Assembly (NCBI GenBank): GCA_025526935.1
Contig: JAHLKD010000048.1
Location: 1-64,000 of the forward strand
Direction of reading: 5' to 3'
DNA length: 64,000 bases
From: Cladochytrium replicatum
Taxonomy: Eukaryota > Chytridiomycota > Chytridiomycetes > Cladochytriales > Cladochytriaceae
Shown here in pieces: positions 32,509 through 44,609 of the stretch. Every line of letters starts with the position of its first letter. Position 1 is the first letter of the stretch. The notes under the pieces were generated by a model that worked only from the letters and a program-made list of their open reading frames with translations, was not told the DNA's origin and ran no database searches. The translations under genes were made by a program, and so were the position numbers.

Positions 32509-35500
32509 TTAATCGTTCATCGCCGCCCAAGCTCGTATCCTCGCCTCCTCCGCAACAACCCCAACATCCCCCGCCTCCTCCTCCTCATCTTCGTCTACAT
32601 CCACCTCTTCCTCCCCAACAACCACAACTTCAGGCAGCTCCCGCTTCCGTCCCGAACTCCCGCTCGCGTACCCGTCGCCTGAGTCCTCCTCGTCGCTAAA
32701 CGTGTTTACTCCGTCAAACTTGGCGACTTTGTGTTGTTGCTGCAAAGGGAACCGCGGCTGCAGCTGCGTTGCTGGCGAGAGCGAGTGGGTCGCTCTTTGT
32801 GGGATGAGTGGTTGGATCACCGGTGCAGACGCACGAGGCGGGGTTGGCGTTTGTGGGAATGGCGGGAGCGGTGGTTGGCCGCCTGCAGGTATTGGCACAG
32901 ATACCAGCGTGATCGTGTCCGTTTTGCTCCCGATCGTCGTAACTGATTGCTGAGGCGATATCTTGCCGCTTATCTGCCGTGTCAGGATCTGAGGGGGTGT
33001 CCTTTGTTGTTGTTGTTGTTGTTGTTGTTGCTGCGGTCGTGTATCTGGGCGCCCGCGCTCGACCGCAGCATGTTTCTTCAGCACGTCCACTTGTACACAC
33101 ACAGACACACACTTAAAAATCAATCGAATATGAATTGGACTGAGTTACTTACCAGGCACACTGGGCATGCTCTTGGTCCGCCGCCGCCGCCCACCCTTCA
33201 AGTTCATCGCAAGGTTCTGGAACGACGACGATATCTTCCGGAACGAGTTGCGTATGATTGCCTTCCATGTATAAAATTTAGTCAACTGAACCAAACCTTT
33301 GCACCGCCCACGTCTACTCACGACAAGGTTGACCGCAGCACGGAGCTCTTCCTCCGTAACAGTCATCGGCGCTCCAAACTGCACCGACGGATCTGTCTCC
33401 CTGAGCCACCGATCGCGCTCCGCAATGCTCATGTCCGCAGTCACCCACGGATGCAACTGAAATTAAGAAAAATCAACACCATCCCATATTCAGCCCATCC
33501 GTAAGACTTAAACCTTGATCTCGGGCAACGTGATCCTCTTCAACGGGTCCTTCTCAAGCAGCCTCACAAAAAGGTCGATCAATTGCGGATGCACCGCGAT
33601 CCCTTCCGGAAACTCCAATCTAAAAGATAAAAAAAACAACCCACACGAATCTCAATGAAATCCATCTCCACGAACCGTTTTCAAAGTACTCACGGGCTCT
33701 TGCAAATGACCTGAAACAACTCAAACTCCGTCTCCGCAATGAACGGAACTTGTCCAAACACCATACAATAAAGCGTCACTCCCATCGCCCACACATCAAT
33801 CGCCTTTCCAATCGACAGCGCCGAATGCTGCAAAAGCAGCTGCCCAGTGTGCGACTTTTGCCGCGTCATCGACACCCCTCTGACCTGCGGAGGCGGTGGC
33901 GTAGGCGACGACGGCGGCGGCGTAGATGGCGGGTTTCCAATCACAACCGAATTCCGTTCCTGCATCTGTTGCTGCTGCGCGCTCTTCTGCGCAATATGTT
34001 GCCGCAAATGCTCCGGCCCGCCGCTGCTCTTCTTCACCAAAATCGACTCCCGGGGCTCCGACGACATCTGCGACCCAAACCAGCTCACAACGCTACTACT
34101 CGACCCCCCATCCGCCGACGTCCGTCGGATGTCCGTCGACGTCCTCCTTCCTTCGCTAGGCGCGACATCAAAAGCGACCACGCCCGCAACGTCCCTCGCA
34201 GAATCCACGCTCACCGCTCGCCTCTGCGTGCGTTTCCGCGACGACGACGGCCGCCGCTCGATCAGGTTGGAATACGACTCAAACATGTCGTCGTCTGCCA
34301 CGCCGCACAGCTCGGGCGCAAAGAACGCGGGTGAGCCTGCGGTTTTGGCGAGCTCAATGTCGTTTTTGCTGAGGGTGCCAGCTACGCGTGGGGTGTGCGA
34401 GCCGGATTCGGACTCGGGGCCGAGAAAGACTGAGACGCCGAAATCGGAGATTTTGATGCGTGCGTCCGCGGTCCAGAGAAGGTTTGCGGGTTTGATATCA
34501 CGATGCACGATGCCTTGGTAGTGCACTAGGAATGGATCGATGAAAAAGGGCGGATTGATATACTTTATCGAGGGTTTTGCTCACGGTATTCGACTCCGCA
34601 GATGATATCTCGGAAAATCCGCCGTGCCTCGAAGGGTGTCATGACTGGCCGCGGTGGATCCGAGTCATCGTGCCACTTGATATCTCCGCCAGGGAGATAC
34701 TCCAGCACTGCATTAAAGAAACGAGCCTTTCAACAACATAATTCAAACCACTTTTTAAGCAGTGCACTCTCACCTAGGTAAATCTTTTCTGCAGCGGGAT
34801 CGTCGATCACCTCTTTGATTCGAACTACGTGGGGGTGGTTGCACTTTTTCAAAATGGCAATCTCCCTTCTGATCTTTTCAAGGTGGGGGTTCGCCGTTGC
34901 AGCACCTTCGTTCTCCTGTTGTCGATGCGACATTGACAAGCGCAATCTCCGTCGCGCGTGCTTTTCGACGACCTTAATTGCCTGGAGGGTACGATAAAAA
35001 AAGTAACAGTGAAATGGGTTTAATTCCCAAACCAGGGTCCTCCCGTTCCATAGTTCCATACCCACTCTTCTCCAGTATCCACGTCCTTGACAAGCTTCAC
35101 CTTCCCATGCACGCCTCTCCCAATCTCCTTCAAGATCATATAGTTGTTGATCATCTTGCGTCCTGTCTGCGGATCATAATCCCGCACCATGACGTTCGTT
35201 TCTTTCACGCTTTCCTGGTGCACCAGCTGGGCATGGGTTGTTGTCTCAAAGTACGCCGAGACGGATTTCCCGCTCGACGGCAACGCGCCCGAGCTTGACG
35301 TCCTCCTCGCATCCTTCTCTCTAGACCCTGAAGAATGGCTCAGCACCTCACTTGCAGAAGAGTGGTGCCGGACGTTCTTACTTGAGCTGTTGCGATTGAT
35401 CAGCGCGACCGGGTTTCTGCCTACTGATTTCGTGCTTCCGGATCTCGACATGAGGATCGGTGCGCTGGTAGGCGCTGGCGCGAGCGTGGACGCCGAGGTC

Positions 35501-35937
35501 GAAGCGGTTGGCATCATGTACGGCGGTGAGAGAGCGCTCGGTGAAGTCGGACTTGTAGGAACAGCTGCAGCTGCGGACCGAGTGCTTTGAATCGATTGTT
35601 CTGAATTCGAACGGTGCTGCATGAACGACATGAAGCGGATCCCGCCGCGACCGTGCGGCGACGAGGCATTGAGATGGTGGGGAGGCGACGCGGAAAGTGT
35701 GGAGAGGGTTGGGCTTCCGGGAGGAGAGGCGGGAGAGTTTGATACGGTGAAGGGTAAAGGGGCAGAGCTGGAGAGGTCAGAAGTGGTTGCATTTGAGAAA
35801 GTTCGACGGGTTTGCGACGAGCGGAGATTGAGCGAGGTCGAGGAAGCGTTTGCGGAGGGCAGTTGTTGGAAGAAGTGGACGGATGGTTCAGGGCTCGGGC
35901 TGGCGTGGCCAGGTCTTTGGATGAACCTGTCGCCCAT
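32509..35937 (-). CDS. CaMKK-type (Ssp1/Elm1/Sak1-like) serine/threonine protein kinase
   Basis: The start chosen is the ATG at 35937 (MGDRFIQRPG). A ~300-residue Ser/Thr/Pro-rich N-terminal region precedes the kinase domain: EIGRGVHGKVKLVKD, then AIKVVEK (VAIK lysine), EIAILKKCNHPHVV, LVLEYLPGGDI, GIVHRDIKPANLL, KISDFGVS, KTAGSPAFFAPE, DVWAMGVTLYCMVFGQVPF and LLEKDPLKRI. The VHRDIKPxN and KTAGxPAFxAPE signatures are those of CaMKK/Snf1-activating kinases, which phosphorylate the AMPK/Snf1 T-loop. A Ser-rich insertion of about 150 residues separates subdomains VIII and IX. The C terminus has ten glutamines and an acidic tail, ending at 32509. At least seven exons are joined by ~45-80-nt introns. 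Confidence 0.92.
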
Positions 35938-36351
35938 GCGGGGTAGTAGAGATTCCAAGGCAGCCCACAGCGGGCGGCAGGAGTGAGAGCACACACCACA
36001 CACACTGGTAGGAAGGTAAGAGAGACGGATAAAAAGAATATGAATTTGGAGAAAGCTGTTAAATGTATGATATCAAAATGAATATTCAATTCAACATCAA
36101 AGTCAAAGTCAATAATGAAATAATGGCTAGAGCTGTAGCGTACAAGAGAGCGAGATAGTTAAATATTATCATTGTTGCTATTTTACTATTGTTATTTGTT
36201 TTTGTTGTTAATGCTATTATTATCAACACACAACACCGTCTGTTCAATATCCTGGACTATCACTCGTGCGTTTTTTTTCGAAAAGTTATCCATCATCCCT
36301 TATCACAACAATTCACAATTCGCTTTCGCGTTTCGCGTTTCGTGTTTTGCC
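35938..36351. promoter_or_regulatory. divergent intergenic region between kinase and DP-motif gene
   Basis: This 414-bp region must carry both promoters. It is AT-rich in the middle (36100-36250), with T-rich tracts just upstream of the plus-strand ATG. No specific element can be named. Confidence 0.4.
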
Positions 36352-37369
36352 ATGGACATTCCCCCACTCGAAGACCTCAGCGCACATATCACAAAACTCA
36401 GATCTTCATGTAATTGCTAACCTAACGATTCAAACACCACCATTAACAAATCCTCCACCAGCCTTCTCTCCCACAACCCAACCAGTTCTCCCGCCTCCCA
36501 AATCACCCAAAACCATCTCCACCAGTCCAGCATCGACAAAGGTCGCCGCATCTTTCAATGGCCTAAGACGTGGTTTTCTCAGCGGTGGTTTAAAAACCAC
36601 CACCGCTTCGCCAAAAGACCACCCGATGAAGGTTCTGAAACCAAAAACTAAAACGAATCCTCTCGAGTTGAAAGAAGTCCAGGACGCACTCAACAATGGC
36701 AGCTTTGGCGGTTTGTTTGCCAAACTCACTGATTCACTGAGTGATCCAACTTCTTTTCGCGCAACCAGACTCCTTCGAGAAAGATCTCCTCGCGAGTCTC
36801 AAATCAAATCTGACCATTTCGCGTGCCCTCGAGGATCCCGCATTCGCAATCGCAGCGGGCGAAATCGCCGAGGCAGGTCGCTCCGGGAACGCACAAGCTC
36901 TTCACGCCGTAGTCAGAAAATGGTCATCTGCACGACCGGATCTCGTCGACGCGCTGAGGGAGTATTCTGGTATCCTCGGACACAAGCTCATGACGCTGGA
37001 CGGCGGGACCGATGATTCGGCGGGGGCGGACGAATCAGAACTTCCCGATCATGAGAAAGAGTTGGTTCAGAGAGTACTCAGTGATCCTTTGGCAAAGGTG
37101 CGTCCAGGAAACACATTCATAAATCGTGACCATTTTTGTTTAACGATTGTGGAAAAAGGAAATGCTGGGCGATCCTGTGGTTCAGAAAATCCTTCAAATG
37201 TCCAGAAACAATCCTTCTGATCTGAACAGGTACTTCGCTATTGCTAAACAAAATCTTTTTCTCACTTCTTTTTTTTCGCTGTATTTTCAGAGCATTGCAA
37301 AATGCAGACTCGAACACACAGAAGAAAATTGGCAAGCTTGTGGAGTGGGGCATCCTGAAATTTCAGTGA
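36352..37369 (+). CDS. small helical protein with STI1-like DP motifs
   Basis: Five short exons starting MDIPPLEDLSAHIT (36352) give roughly 240 residues. After a Pro/Ser/Lys-rich linker (STSPASTKVAA, PMKVLKPKTKTN) the protein turns helical. Two segments have the Asp-Pro plus alternating hydrophobics typical of STI1/heat-shock-chaperonin-binding motifs: LEDPAFAIAAGEIAEAGRS and GDPVVQKILQMSRNNPSDLN. It ends KKIGKLVEWGILKFQ at 37369. STI1 motifs bind hydrophobic segments or co-chaperones. The third intron (from ~36712, GTTTGT donor) is less certain. Without it the frame closes early. I infer a chaperone or ubiquitin-pathway adaptor, at low confidence. Confidence 0.6.
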
Positions 37370-38078
37370 TCAAAGAATTTCAACCGCATTGAACAGCCAA
37401 AAGAGAGAAACAGCAAGTCAGGTCTGTGTTTATTAGATTTGTCATAAATGTCTTTCTGCAATTCGCAAAAGTAAAGAATAGCTGATCTCCCAAAACAGCA
37501 ACGGAATCAAACATCGCACATACAGCTCGCATCCATTTGATCAGGAACGAGCCGTTGGAGAGGGAGACGGGGTATACAGGTCGCCGTTGATCCTGGTGCA
37601 CTTGTTGTTGTGCTCGAGCCCGCTGTTACGCTGTTGCTGCTTTTGCTGCTTTGAGCATTACTTGATACCACTATGGCCAAATAATCGCGGCGAGAAATTC
37701 CATCTAAAGGCATAATTGAAGGCCCACACAATCTGGTCACTTCTTTCTCTTATACTTGCAGAGAAGAACCCATCTGTATCGAGCAACCCAGCTCCCACTC
37801 TTTCCTTTCCCATCACCATGCGCACAGTGTTGGACGTGAAGTTTTCTTTGGATCACTGCCGATCCCGTGGGAAGATCAAACACATCACCAACATTTCAGT
37901 TTGAGTTAATTCCGGAAAAAACTTGTTTCCTCCTCCACTCAGCTATGAAATTCAGTGCAAACTTCTGTACAACCAAACCAGAGCAAAAAAAAATCCACAG
38001 TCGCAATTAATATCATGAGGTTTTCTACGCAAAGATTTCCCGCAAATCCAATCCGATTTAAAAATTTATACTTTCGCA
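37370..38078. other. convergent intergenic region with possible minus-strand coding fragments
   Basis: No clear gene. Minus-strand stretches at 37507-37740 and ~37650-37850 (reading RMVMGKERVGAGLLDTDG in one frame) are open for 65-75 codons. They lack a start, motifs or splice partners that I could join. Confidence 0.35.
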
Positions 38079-38946
38079 CTACTTGTGGGTAATGGTGGTA
38101 CCCAACAGCTTCACAAACTTTGCCAGAATCTTCGGGTGACTCGGCCAAGCAGGAGACGTCAACAAGTTTCCATCCTCAACGACCTCGTCCGCAGACACTT
38201 CGACGTAGGTACCGTTACCGAGAGTGACTTCAGGCCCGCATGCAGGGTAGCAAGTGACCTTACGTCCGGTGACCAATCCCGCCTTCAAGAATACATTTAA
38301 GGTCTTCGATACAAGAGTGCTTCTCCAAATATGACTCACCGCAGTGAGGATCTGAATTCCGTGGCAGATAGCCGCGACCGGCTTGTTTGCAGCGAAAAAA
38401 TCTTTGACGAGGGCAAGGACTGATTTATCCAAGCGAGCCCACTCAGGGAACCGACCCCCAGGAATTACTGCAATGCATTATTGAGTACACAATTCAAAAA
38501 ATATTCCAATAAGTCATACCGAGGCCATCATAGTCGCTGCATGCAACTTTGTCAAAGTCCACATTCAGTTCGACCTGCCAAATAGGCAAATCAACTAAAA
38601 AGATTGAACTATATATCCTGATGAACCCACATTGTGACCAGGCTTCTCGGTGTACGTAGCATCGCCTTCAAAGTCATGGATCGCAGTCTTCACCTGCAAT
38701 GCAAAAAATATCAGAAGAGTGTTCCGTAGAAAAGAGTTTAAACTTGTGACGTACTTTCTGACCAGCTTTCTTCCCAGGAGCTGCGATGTGGACGATGTAG
38801 CCGACCATGAGCAGCGACTGGAACGGCACGAACACCTCATAATCCTCCACAAAATCGCCTACATGACAGCCTGAATGAGCTGACTAGTCTGACAATCCTG
38901 CATACATCCATTGGTTACCAGCCAAGATCAAAACACGCGGTGCCAT
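38079..38946 (-). CDS. DJ-1/PfpI family protein (glutamine-amidotransferase-like fold)
   Basis: Exon 1 is tiny: [10 protein letters not shown] from the ATG at 38946, then a GTAACC intron. Spliced exons continue [61 protein letters not shown] and [12 protein letters not shown]. The nucleophile elbow is [10 protein letters not shown] (Cys before His-Gly), then [19 protein letters not shown] and the C-terminal [17 protein letters not shown]. Length (~190 residues) and motif order fit PfpI/YhbO-type DJ-1 proteins, linked to stress resistance, deglycase-like or protease-like activity. It is transcribed divergently from the transporter at 39175, with 228 bp between the starts. Confidence 0.92.
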
Positions 38947-39174
38947 TTGCGTAGTCTGTCTGTGAAGTGTAGTTGTGCCGATCCAAAGCCACCCCGAGCA
39001 ACATGCCTTCCCTTCCCGATTGGGATAAATGATTCTGATTCACCCTGGCCGCGGGTTCGGGTCCGGTTTCAATTGAGCTGTTAAAATATCCCGATAGCCC
39101 GGAATAAAAATATTGCTCTCTCTTGTCTTGTTCTGCAAGAAAACGACCGTACTTGGAATTCATATCCTCTTTCT

Positions 39175-40385
39175 ATGGCATCTGCATACACCGCCATTGC
39201 GGTCCCAACTCAGCCGGAAATCACAGTCCCACGATCCCAGCGTTCTCAGAGATCGTCGACGACAGAACACGACCACCCGACCCATGACAGCAGCAGCGGG
39301 ACTCTACACGCCCACTGCGACCCGCACATCAAGCTCATCACCACGCCACCTGAGACGACCCACACCATCGACGAGTACAGCATAAAGAAGAGTCATACGC
39401 AATGGTACAGGGTCGCGTTGCAGTCGTTCCTCGCCGGAGGTAAAAACTATTCAGAATGTGGTAAAGATGTGTGTTGATATTTGATATACTACTTGGAGTG
39501 ATGTTGTCGTTTGGTGGTGCGTTTGCATTAGCTCTTGCGGGCGGTGCGCCATCGATCGGAGCTTCTGACCCAGGTCTCCAGAAACTTTTGTATGGCCTTG
39601 CGTTTCCCGTCGGTCTCTGTATGATTGTCATTGTAAGCACGCGTGTTTCAAGTCCCGATGCCCAAAAACTTAACGTACTTTTTGAAACGTGCCTCACCTT
39701 CAGACCGGTGCAGAGCTTTTCACCAGGTAAATTTCCTTGGTAAATTTAAACTTTCTTTCAGCATTCATTTCTTGTTTCCACAGCAATGTCATGTACATGA
39801 CCGTCGGTGCTCTATCCCGCCACATCAAGATCACCCACCTTCTCCTCAACTGGCTGATATCATACCTCGGCAACTTTGCTGGATCAGCATTCACCGCCGC
39901 ACTCTTCTTCTATGCCGGAAATACCCCTCTTGTCGCCAAAGACCCTTGGAGAGCCTACCTGATCCACTTTGCAACATCAAAAGTAGCAGACCCCACCGTA
40001 TGTATTCTTGATCACGACGAATCCACTTTTGTCTTTCTCATTTTGTGCTTCTATTCAGTGGGCACAGCTGCTAGTGAGAGGCATTGGATGTAACTGGCTC
40101 GTCTGCCTCGCAGTCTATATGGCACTGTCTGCGCAGGACATATTTGGAAAATGCGCGGCGATCTACCTTCCAATTGTCACGTTCACAACCCTGGGATTTG
40201 AGCACTGCATAGCGAACCAGTTTTCCATCGTCTTGGCCCTCATGGTCGACCCGACCGCTGTGGGCTTTGACTTTGGCTTCTTCTTGTGGAAGAATCTGCT
40301 CCCAGTAACGCTGGGCAACATCATCGGCGGGGGTTTCTTTGTTGGGTCAGCATATTACTACATCTATGGTGTAAACACAAAGTAG
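39175..40385 (+). CDS. formate/nitrite transporter (FNT) family channel
   Basis: Five exons give ~330 residues. A ~90-residue hydrophilic N-terminal region (HDHPTHDSSSG, TIDEYSIKKS) precedes the six-helix FNT core: LLGVMLSFGGAFALALAGG, GLAFPVGLCMIVITGAELFT, SNVMYMTVGAL, NWLISYLGNFAGSAFTAALF, RGIGCNWLVCLAVYMA, DIFGKCAAIYLPIVTF, FEHCIANQF and the ending NLLPVTLGNIIGGGFFVG. The FNT signatures (GNFAGS, GxNWLVCLAV, FEHCIAN with its central His) are present. These pentameric channels move formate, nitrite or lactate with protons. In fungi they usually sit in the plasma membrane. Confidence 0.95.
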
Positions 40386-40688
40386 ACCTCTCTTGTTTTG
40401 TTATTGTTGCCATTTCATTCACAGTCAAATTATTGATATTAGTGAAAAACAAGTCATCCGCAGGCGAACATCATGTCGTGAAAGTTCTTCTCTGGCTTGT
40501 CACGATCCGAGCGAATAAGAATAACTATTAGAAAAATGGTTACGGAGTCCGGCAAACATCAGCCCTTGAAGTTAAACTTCGCCGCCTATTTCATTCCAGA
40601 CAAAACTTCAAAGACTCCCACTCAACCTCAACATCAACCGCAAACCGCACGGCGTCGAAAATAGGCAAGAAAGTCTCCATTCCTCTCG

Positions 40689-40994
40689 CTAGCGTGCCTC
40701 GAATTGGACCACTGCACACAACAGCCAGCACAAAGCATCAGCTCAATAACGCCCGTTATATTCCTTAATTCGTCCGTACTTCTCTTGGTCCGCTTCTTGT
40801 ACATCACACGGTACCCGCATTCTTTACAGCGGATGGGTTCGCGGGGCTTGATGACATTGTCGACACCGCACTCTACAATGCAAATACCAATATGAGAGTG
40901 AATCCTGTAAGTAATCCTTTTCTATTGCTATGCTCCCACCTCCGCAGATGTAGGCCACTTCCTGCCGTGGTCGCGTTGCTTGTCCCGCATCCAT
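40689..40994 (-). CDS. RPB12: RPB12/ABC10-alpha, shared subunit of RNA polymerases I, II and III
   Basis: Three small exons on the minus strand assemble perfectly. Exon 1 (from the ATG at 40994) is [18 protein letters not shown]. An intron with donor GTGGGAG and acceptor TTGTAG follows. Exon 2 reads [20 protein letters not shown], then [12 protein letters not shown] second intron (GTACGG...GTGCAG) leads to the last eight codons, MVQFEAR plus TAG at 40691-40689. The zinc-binding cysteines (CxxC at YICGEC and RCKEC) and the [16 protein letters not shown] block are diagnostic. The product is ~65 residues, the normal size. Confidence 0.96.
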
Positions 40995-41287
40995 CAGAAA
41001 GACCAAGCCACGCGTTAGAAATCGGCGTTATTTTTTAACGACAAAAAAAAGCATTGGTGATCAAAGCAAAAACGATTTTGAACAAAGACATCTTAACTGC
41101 AGACTTTGAATACTCCCAAAGGCAAGAATGTGGAACAAGTTCGGCAATCTGTTTGCTTTGGCTAGGTTTGCAATACCCAAGAAGTCGATCACCAGCGCAA
41201 GCGGTGCCCATCTTTGAAGGTTTGGCGCCAACTTGGGTCCATTCCTGAAAACTAGTGTAATAGAGAAGCGGATAAACCATGAAGGAA
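40995..41287. other. intergenic spacer between RPB12 and the duplication boundary
   Basis: About 290 bp upstream of RPB12. It presumably holds its promoter. No further gene seen. Confidence 0.4.
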
Positions 41288-41665
41288 TATTTTAAGCGCT
41301 ACATTAAAATATTTGATAATATACTGCTGTGCAGGGGATGATGCTTAAAATTTTTTACCTCCCGGAAAATTAACCAAATTTAGTTCGGCACAGTGGACGT
41401 CGAGACGTTGTCCAAATGCTGTGTTTCTTCTCATAGAAGGTGACAAGCAATACAGCAATAAAAATCCTGTACCGTTTGCAACACCATTCATGGAATGCTC
41501 ATGGAATGACGGAACCAAATTATGGGTTGCTGGGGTTAGCGCAGCAGGTCAGGTCTGAAGATTACATTCTCAGAGATCCTCCACCTGCAAAAAAGGCACG
41601 GTCCAGGCTACAAAACTGGTGTTTATAAAGACTGCCACCACAATTATCACAGCCCAACTGAAGTC
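41288..41665 (+). promoter_or_regulatory. upstream region of the left beta-lactamase-like gene
   Basis: It is conserved with 51858-52271 apart from small indels (for example CTCCCGG at ~41360 only in this copy). Presumed promoter and 5' UTR. The duplication starts here, so both gene copies took their promoter along. Confidence 0.5.
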
Positions 41666-44345
41666 ATGCGGATCATACTGTATCCCATCGTAGCTCTATC
41701 GGTTTCCCTTGCTTCCGCTCAAAGTGCCAAGGAACGATTGACACTGTATGAGCCGAAACTGTCAGAGTGGTTTTCAAAGCTGGTCAGTAAATTTTCATTC
41801 GGTGACCCTGCCAACTCAATCAACCTTTTGTCCACAGACTACCACAACAAGTGGAAGCGCTGTTCAAGACCTGGATAGTCTTGGATTCACCTACTTTGTC
41901 GCTGAATCGGGCACGGGAACCACCCAGTATTCGGTTCAAACAAAGTCATACTTTAGCGTGCGTTTCCCCTAGGTTGTGGAAAATTCCCACCTGACTCTCA
42001 AATGTAATCGATCTCAGGGAACTTGTTATCCACCCAATGCGCCTCCATTCACTGCGTCGCCCCAAGCACTCTGGCGCATTGGGTCTGTCTCCAAAGTCCT
42101 TGCACAAGTTGCCCTTTTCCAGCTCGTTGATCGTGGGTTGGTCAACACCACCGACCCCGTGAGCAAATATCTCACCCAGCCTGGGATCGCTTCGTTCCTC
42201 AATGGTCAGTTACTCGCTCCCTTTAGTTGCAGTTTGTTTTTATGTTTTTCAAGGCTCGCCGCTAAACCTTCACTGGTTCAAATAGGTGTTGGCAAGAAAC
42301 TCACGATCGAGGATCTCCTCCAGCACACAACTGGCATGGATGAAGGATTTCTCGGTACTACGCGATGGGATTTGAATGCCGTCAGCTGCGTGGACGCGTC
42401 GCAGATGTTGAAGACGGGGTTTGTTGACGAGCCGGGCAACAACATCATGTACTCCAATCTCGGCGTCACACTTCTTGGCGCAATTGTTGAGACCGTGACA
42501 AACAAGCTGTACGACGACGTGGTCAACAACGACGTCATCATGCCTGTTCTCACCGAGCAAGGTGTCGCCAGTCGCCCAGGAGATGGCGCACAACCGTTGC
42601 CGGGTTTTCCTGCGGATTTGAAACGCCGCAAGGACATACGACTTATCTGTTCCAGCAGGTACGCCGAAAACTCGATATTATTCCTCCACGCACTCGTAAA
42701 CAGATGGGTTGTTTCAGGAACTCGGTTGTGGGGGAGCCAATCCTCCAGGTCAGTGCTCCAGCTGGCGGATACGTTATGACTTCTGAAGATCTGGTGCGTT
42801 GCGATAAACCAGAATCTACGACGGATGATTTTAATGTGTTCCTTCAAGCACAGGCTCGTTTCATGGCTGGATTGGTGATGAACAGCACTGCCATCTTCAA
42901 GAACCCAGCAACTTTCGAGCAATCGAAGCAGTGGCCCCCTAATCGACGGCATTACGAACGCGGTGTTGCTCGCCTGTACGAAATGGACGAATACAAAGGT
43001 GTCAAAATCTATACAAAAGGTAAAAGTCCTCTGCACACATTCGTCTCCAGAACATTAATTCCAGTTTTTCGTAAATTGCCAGGCGGGGACGTTCCGAACT
43101 TCCACACTTTGGCGTGGTACATTCCACAGTTTAAAGAAGGCGGCGCGTTGATAGCTTCTGGGGGAGTCATTGACCGCGCAAGAGTCATGAAGGACCTCAT
43201 TGAAGCACTTCACGGCGATAACCTCACAAGGGCTTTACCCGCCGGAACCAACCCAAGCACCGGCCTTCCCGCATGGTGGACTGGCGTGACGTTCAAACCT
43301 GCACCTGCAGATTCCTCGGTGGCTCCTGCTGTAAGTAGGTGGTGAAATTTTCCGGCCCAAAATTCCAGTAAGCGCTTAATTGAGATTTTGGTTTTTGGCA
43401 GGTGCGGAGTATCGAGGGTGCATACCGTGGTACGCGACGTATTGAAAAGGGGTTATTGAAGGGCCTTTCCTCTGTTGTGGGGTTGGTGTCCTCGTTGTCG
43501 CTTACTGTAGTGAACAACAGCACGATAGCAACCAGTGACGGCACCGAGTTTGTACGTGTTCAGAACACTGATTTGGCTCCGAACGAGCTGCTGTTTCAGC
43601 AAGTGCTGCCAACCGAATTCATCGCCAACAAGACGATCGACACCCAACCGCAACTGCTTACCATCACGTTCTCTTCGAAAGTGACTGATTCATCAGCGCA
43701 CGTTGTCAAAATCGGAATCGCGGCCGGACTTATTGGCCTTGAAATGTTTGATCGCGCGGATGCCCACGGGTTTGACAGTTTTACGGCGATTCTCGCTTTG
43801 TGGGCCGCCGAAGCTCTCGCGATGTTTGTTGCTGTAGGGCTCTCCGTTGCCACCATTTTCTTCTGTTCAATTTGCGCGCGAGATCAAGCGCTGCGAATAA
43901 GAAAGCATTAGAACAATCCGAAATCCCGCTGACATTGCTGAACGAACCCGAGGGCGTTCAGAAAGAGACTGGCAAACAACAATCATTCACGGTCCGCGCT
44001 TTGCGTCTCGCACTGGCGATCTTGTCGGTTTTGGCTGCAGCCAGCGGGCTCATATTCCTCGCGCTCTTCGCCTACAGCGCGTACCAAGGGCTTTTCAACC
44101 GAAACAACTTTCTCAGTGTCGAGTTTGTTCCCATCCAAGTCGCGCAAGTCACGTTTGCGTGGCTGTTCACCGTCTTCGGCGAACTGCAAGTTGTGGTGGC
44201 CGTCGTGACCCTGAGTTTGCCTCGACGCCTGCGCGGCAACCTTAGCACGGCTTGGGCTGTGTGGATGGTCCTTTTCCAACTACTTTTGTTGGCAGGCACC
44301 GCCCAGATGTTTAACAGCAACTTGCTTTCATACAACATCTGGTAG
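41666..44345 (+). CDS. secreted beta-lactamase-fold serine hydrolase with C-terminal multi-pass membrane domain (left copy)
   Basis: It starts MRIILYPIVALSVSLASA (signal peptide) at 41666. Spliced exons continue into a class-C beta-lactamase/penicillin-binding-like domain. The catalytic S-x-x-K is in WRIGSVSKVLAQ, Y-x-N is YSNLG, and KKLTIEDLLQHTTGMDE is the usual block between them. After ~470 residues comes a Thr/Asn-rich domain with sequons (NNST, NKT), then about four membrane helices (ILALWAAEALAMFVAVGLS, LALAILSVLAAASGLIFLA, VTFAWLFTVFGELQVVVAVV, WAVWMVLFQLLLLAG). A 56-nt intron (43836-43891, GTTGCC...ATAAG) joins the last two parts; ignoring it would suggest two genes. Substrate unknown; in eukaryotes this fold includes peptidases and esterases. 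Confidence 0.85.
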
Positions 44346-44609
44346 ATTTCTATTTTCGTGAAAGATCCGGCTGAATTACCCAGCTTGGAACTTGAGACTT
44401 TGAATTGATAAAAAATAAAAAAATACACAGAGATTCTCTGCCGTTTTCCAGCAGCTGACATTATTGACATTCAATTGAATTGAACGACGCTAGATTACGT
44501 TATATAACACTAACCCCCCGCCAAACACCGCGATGGTATTTTTCTACAAAAATAGGTGTGGCTTCATGTGATCACCATTCGTGAAATCACACACATATTA
44601 AGATTAAGC

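Noticed and set aside
33847-34521. 224-codon plus-strand ORF
   Set aside because: Antisense to the kinase domain, which has clear HRD, DFG and APE motifs.
42278-43036. 252-codon antisense ORF, repeated at 52884-53642
   Set aside because: Its apparent conservation only reflects the recent duplication; it is the reverse of the hydrolase exons.
43836-43915. Split of the hydrolase into two genes at an apparent stop (43909-43911)
   Set aside because: A 56-nt GTTGCC...ATAAG intron joins both halves in frame in both copies.
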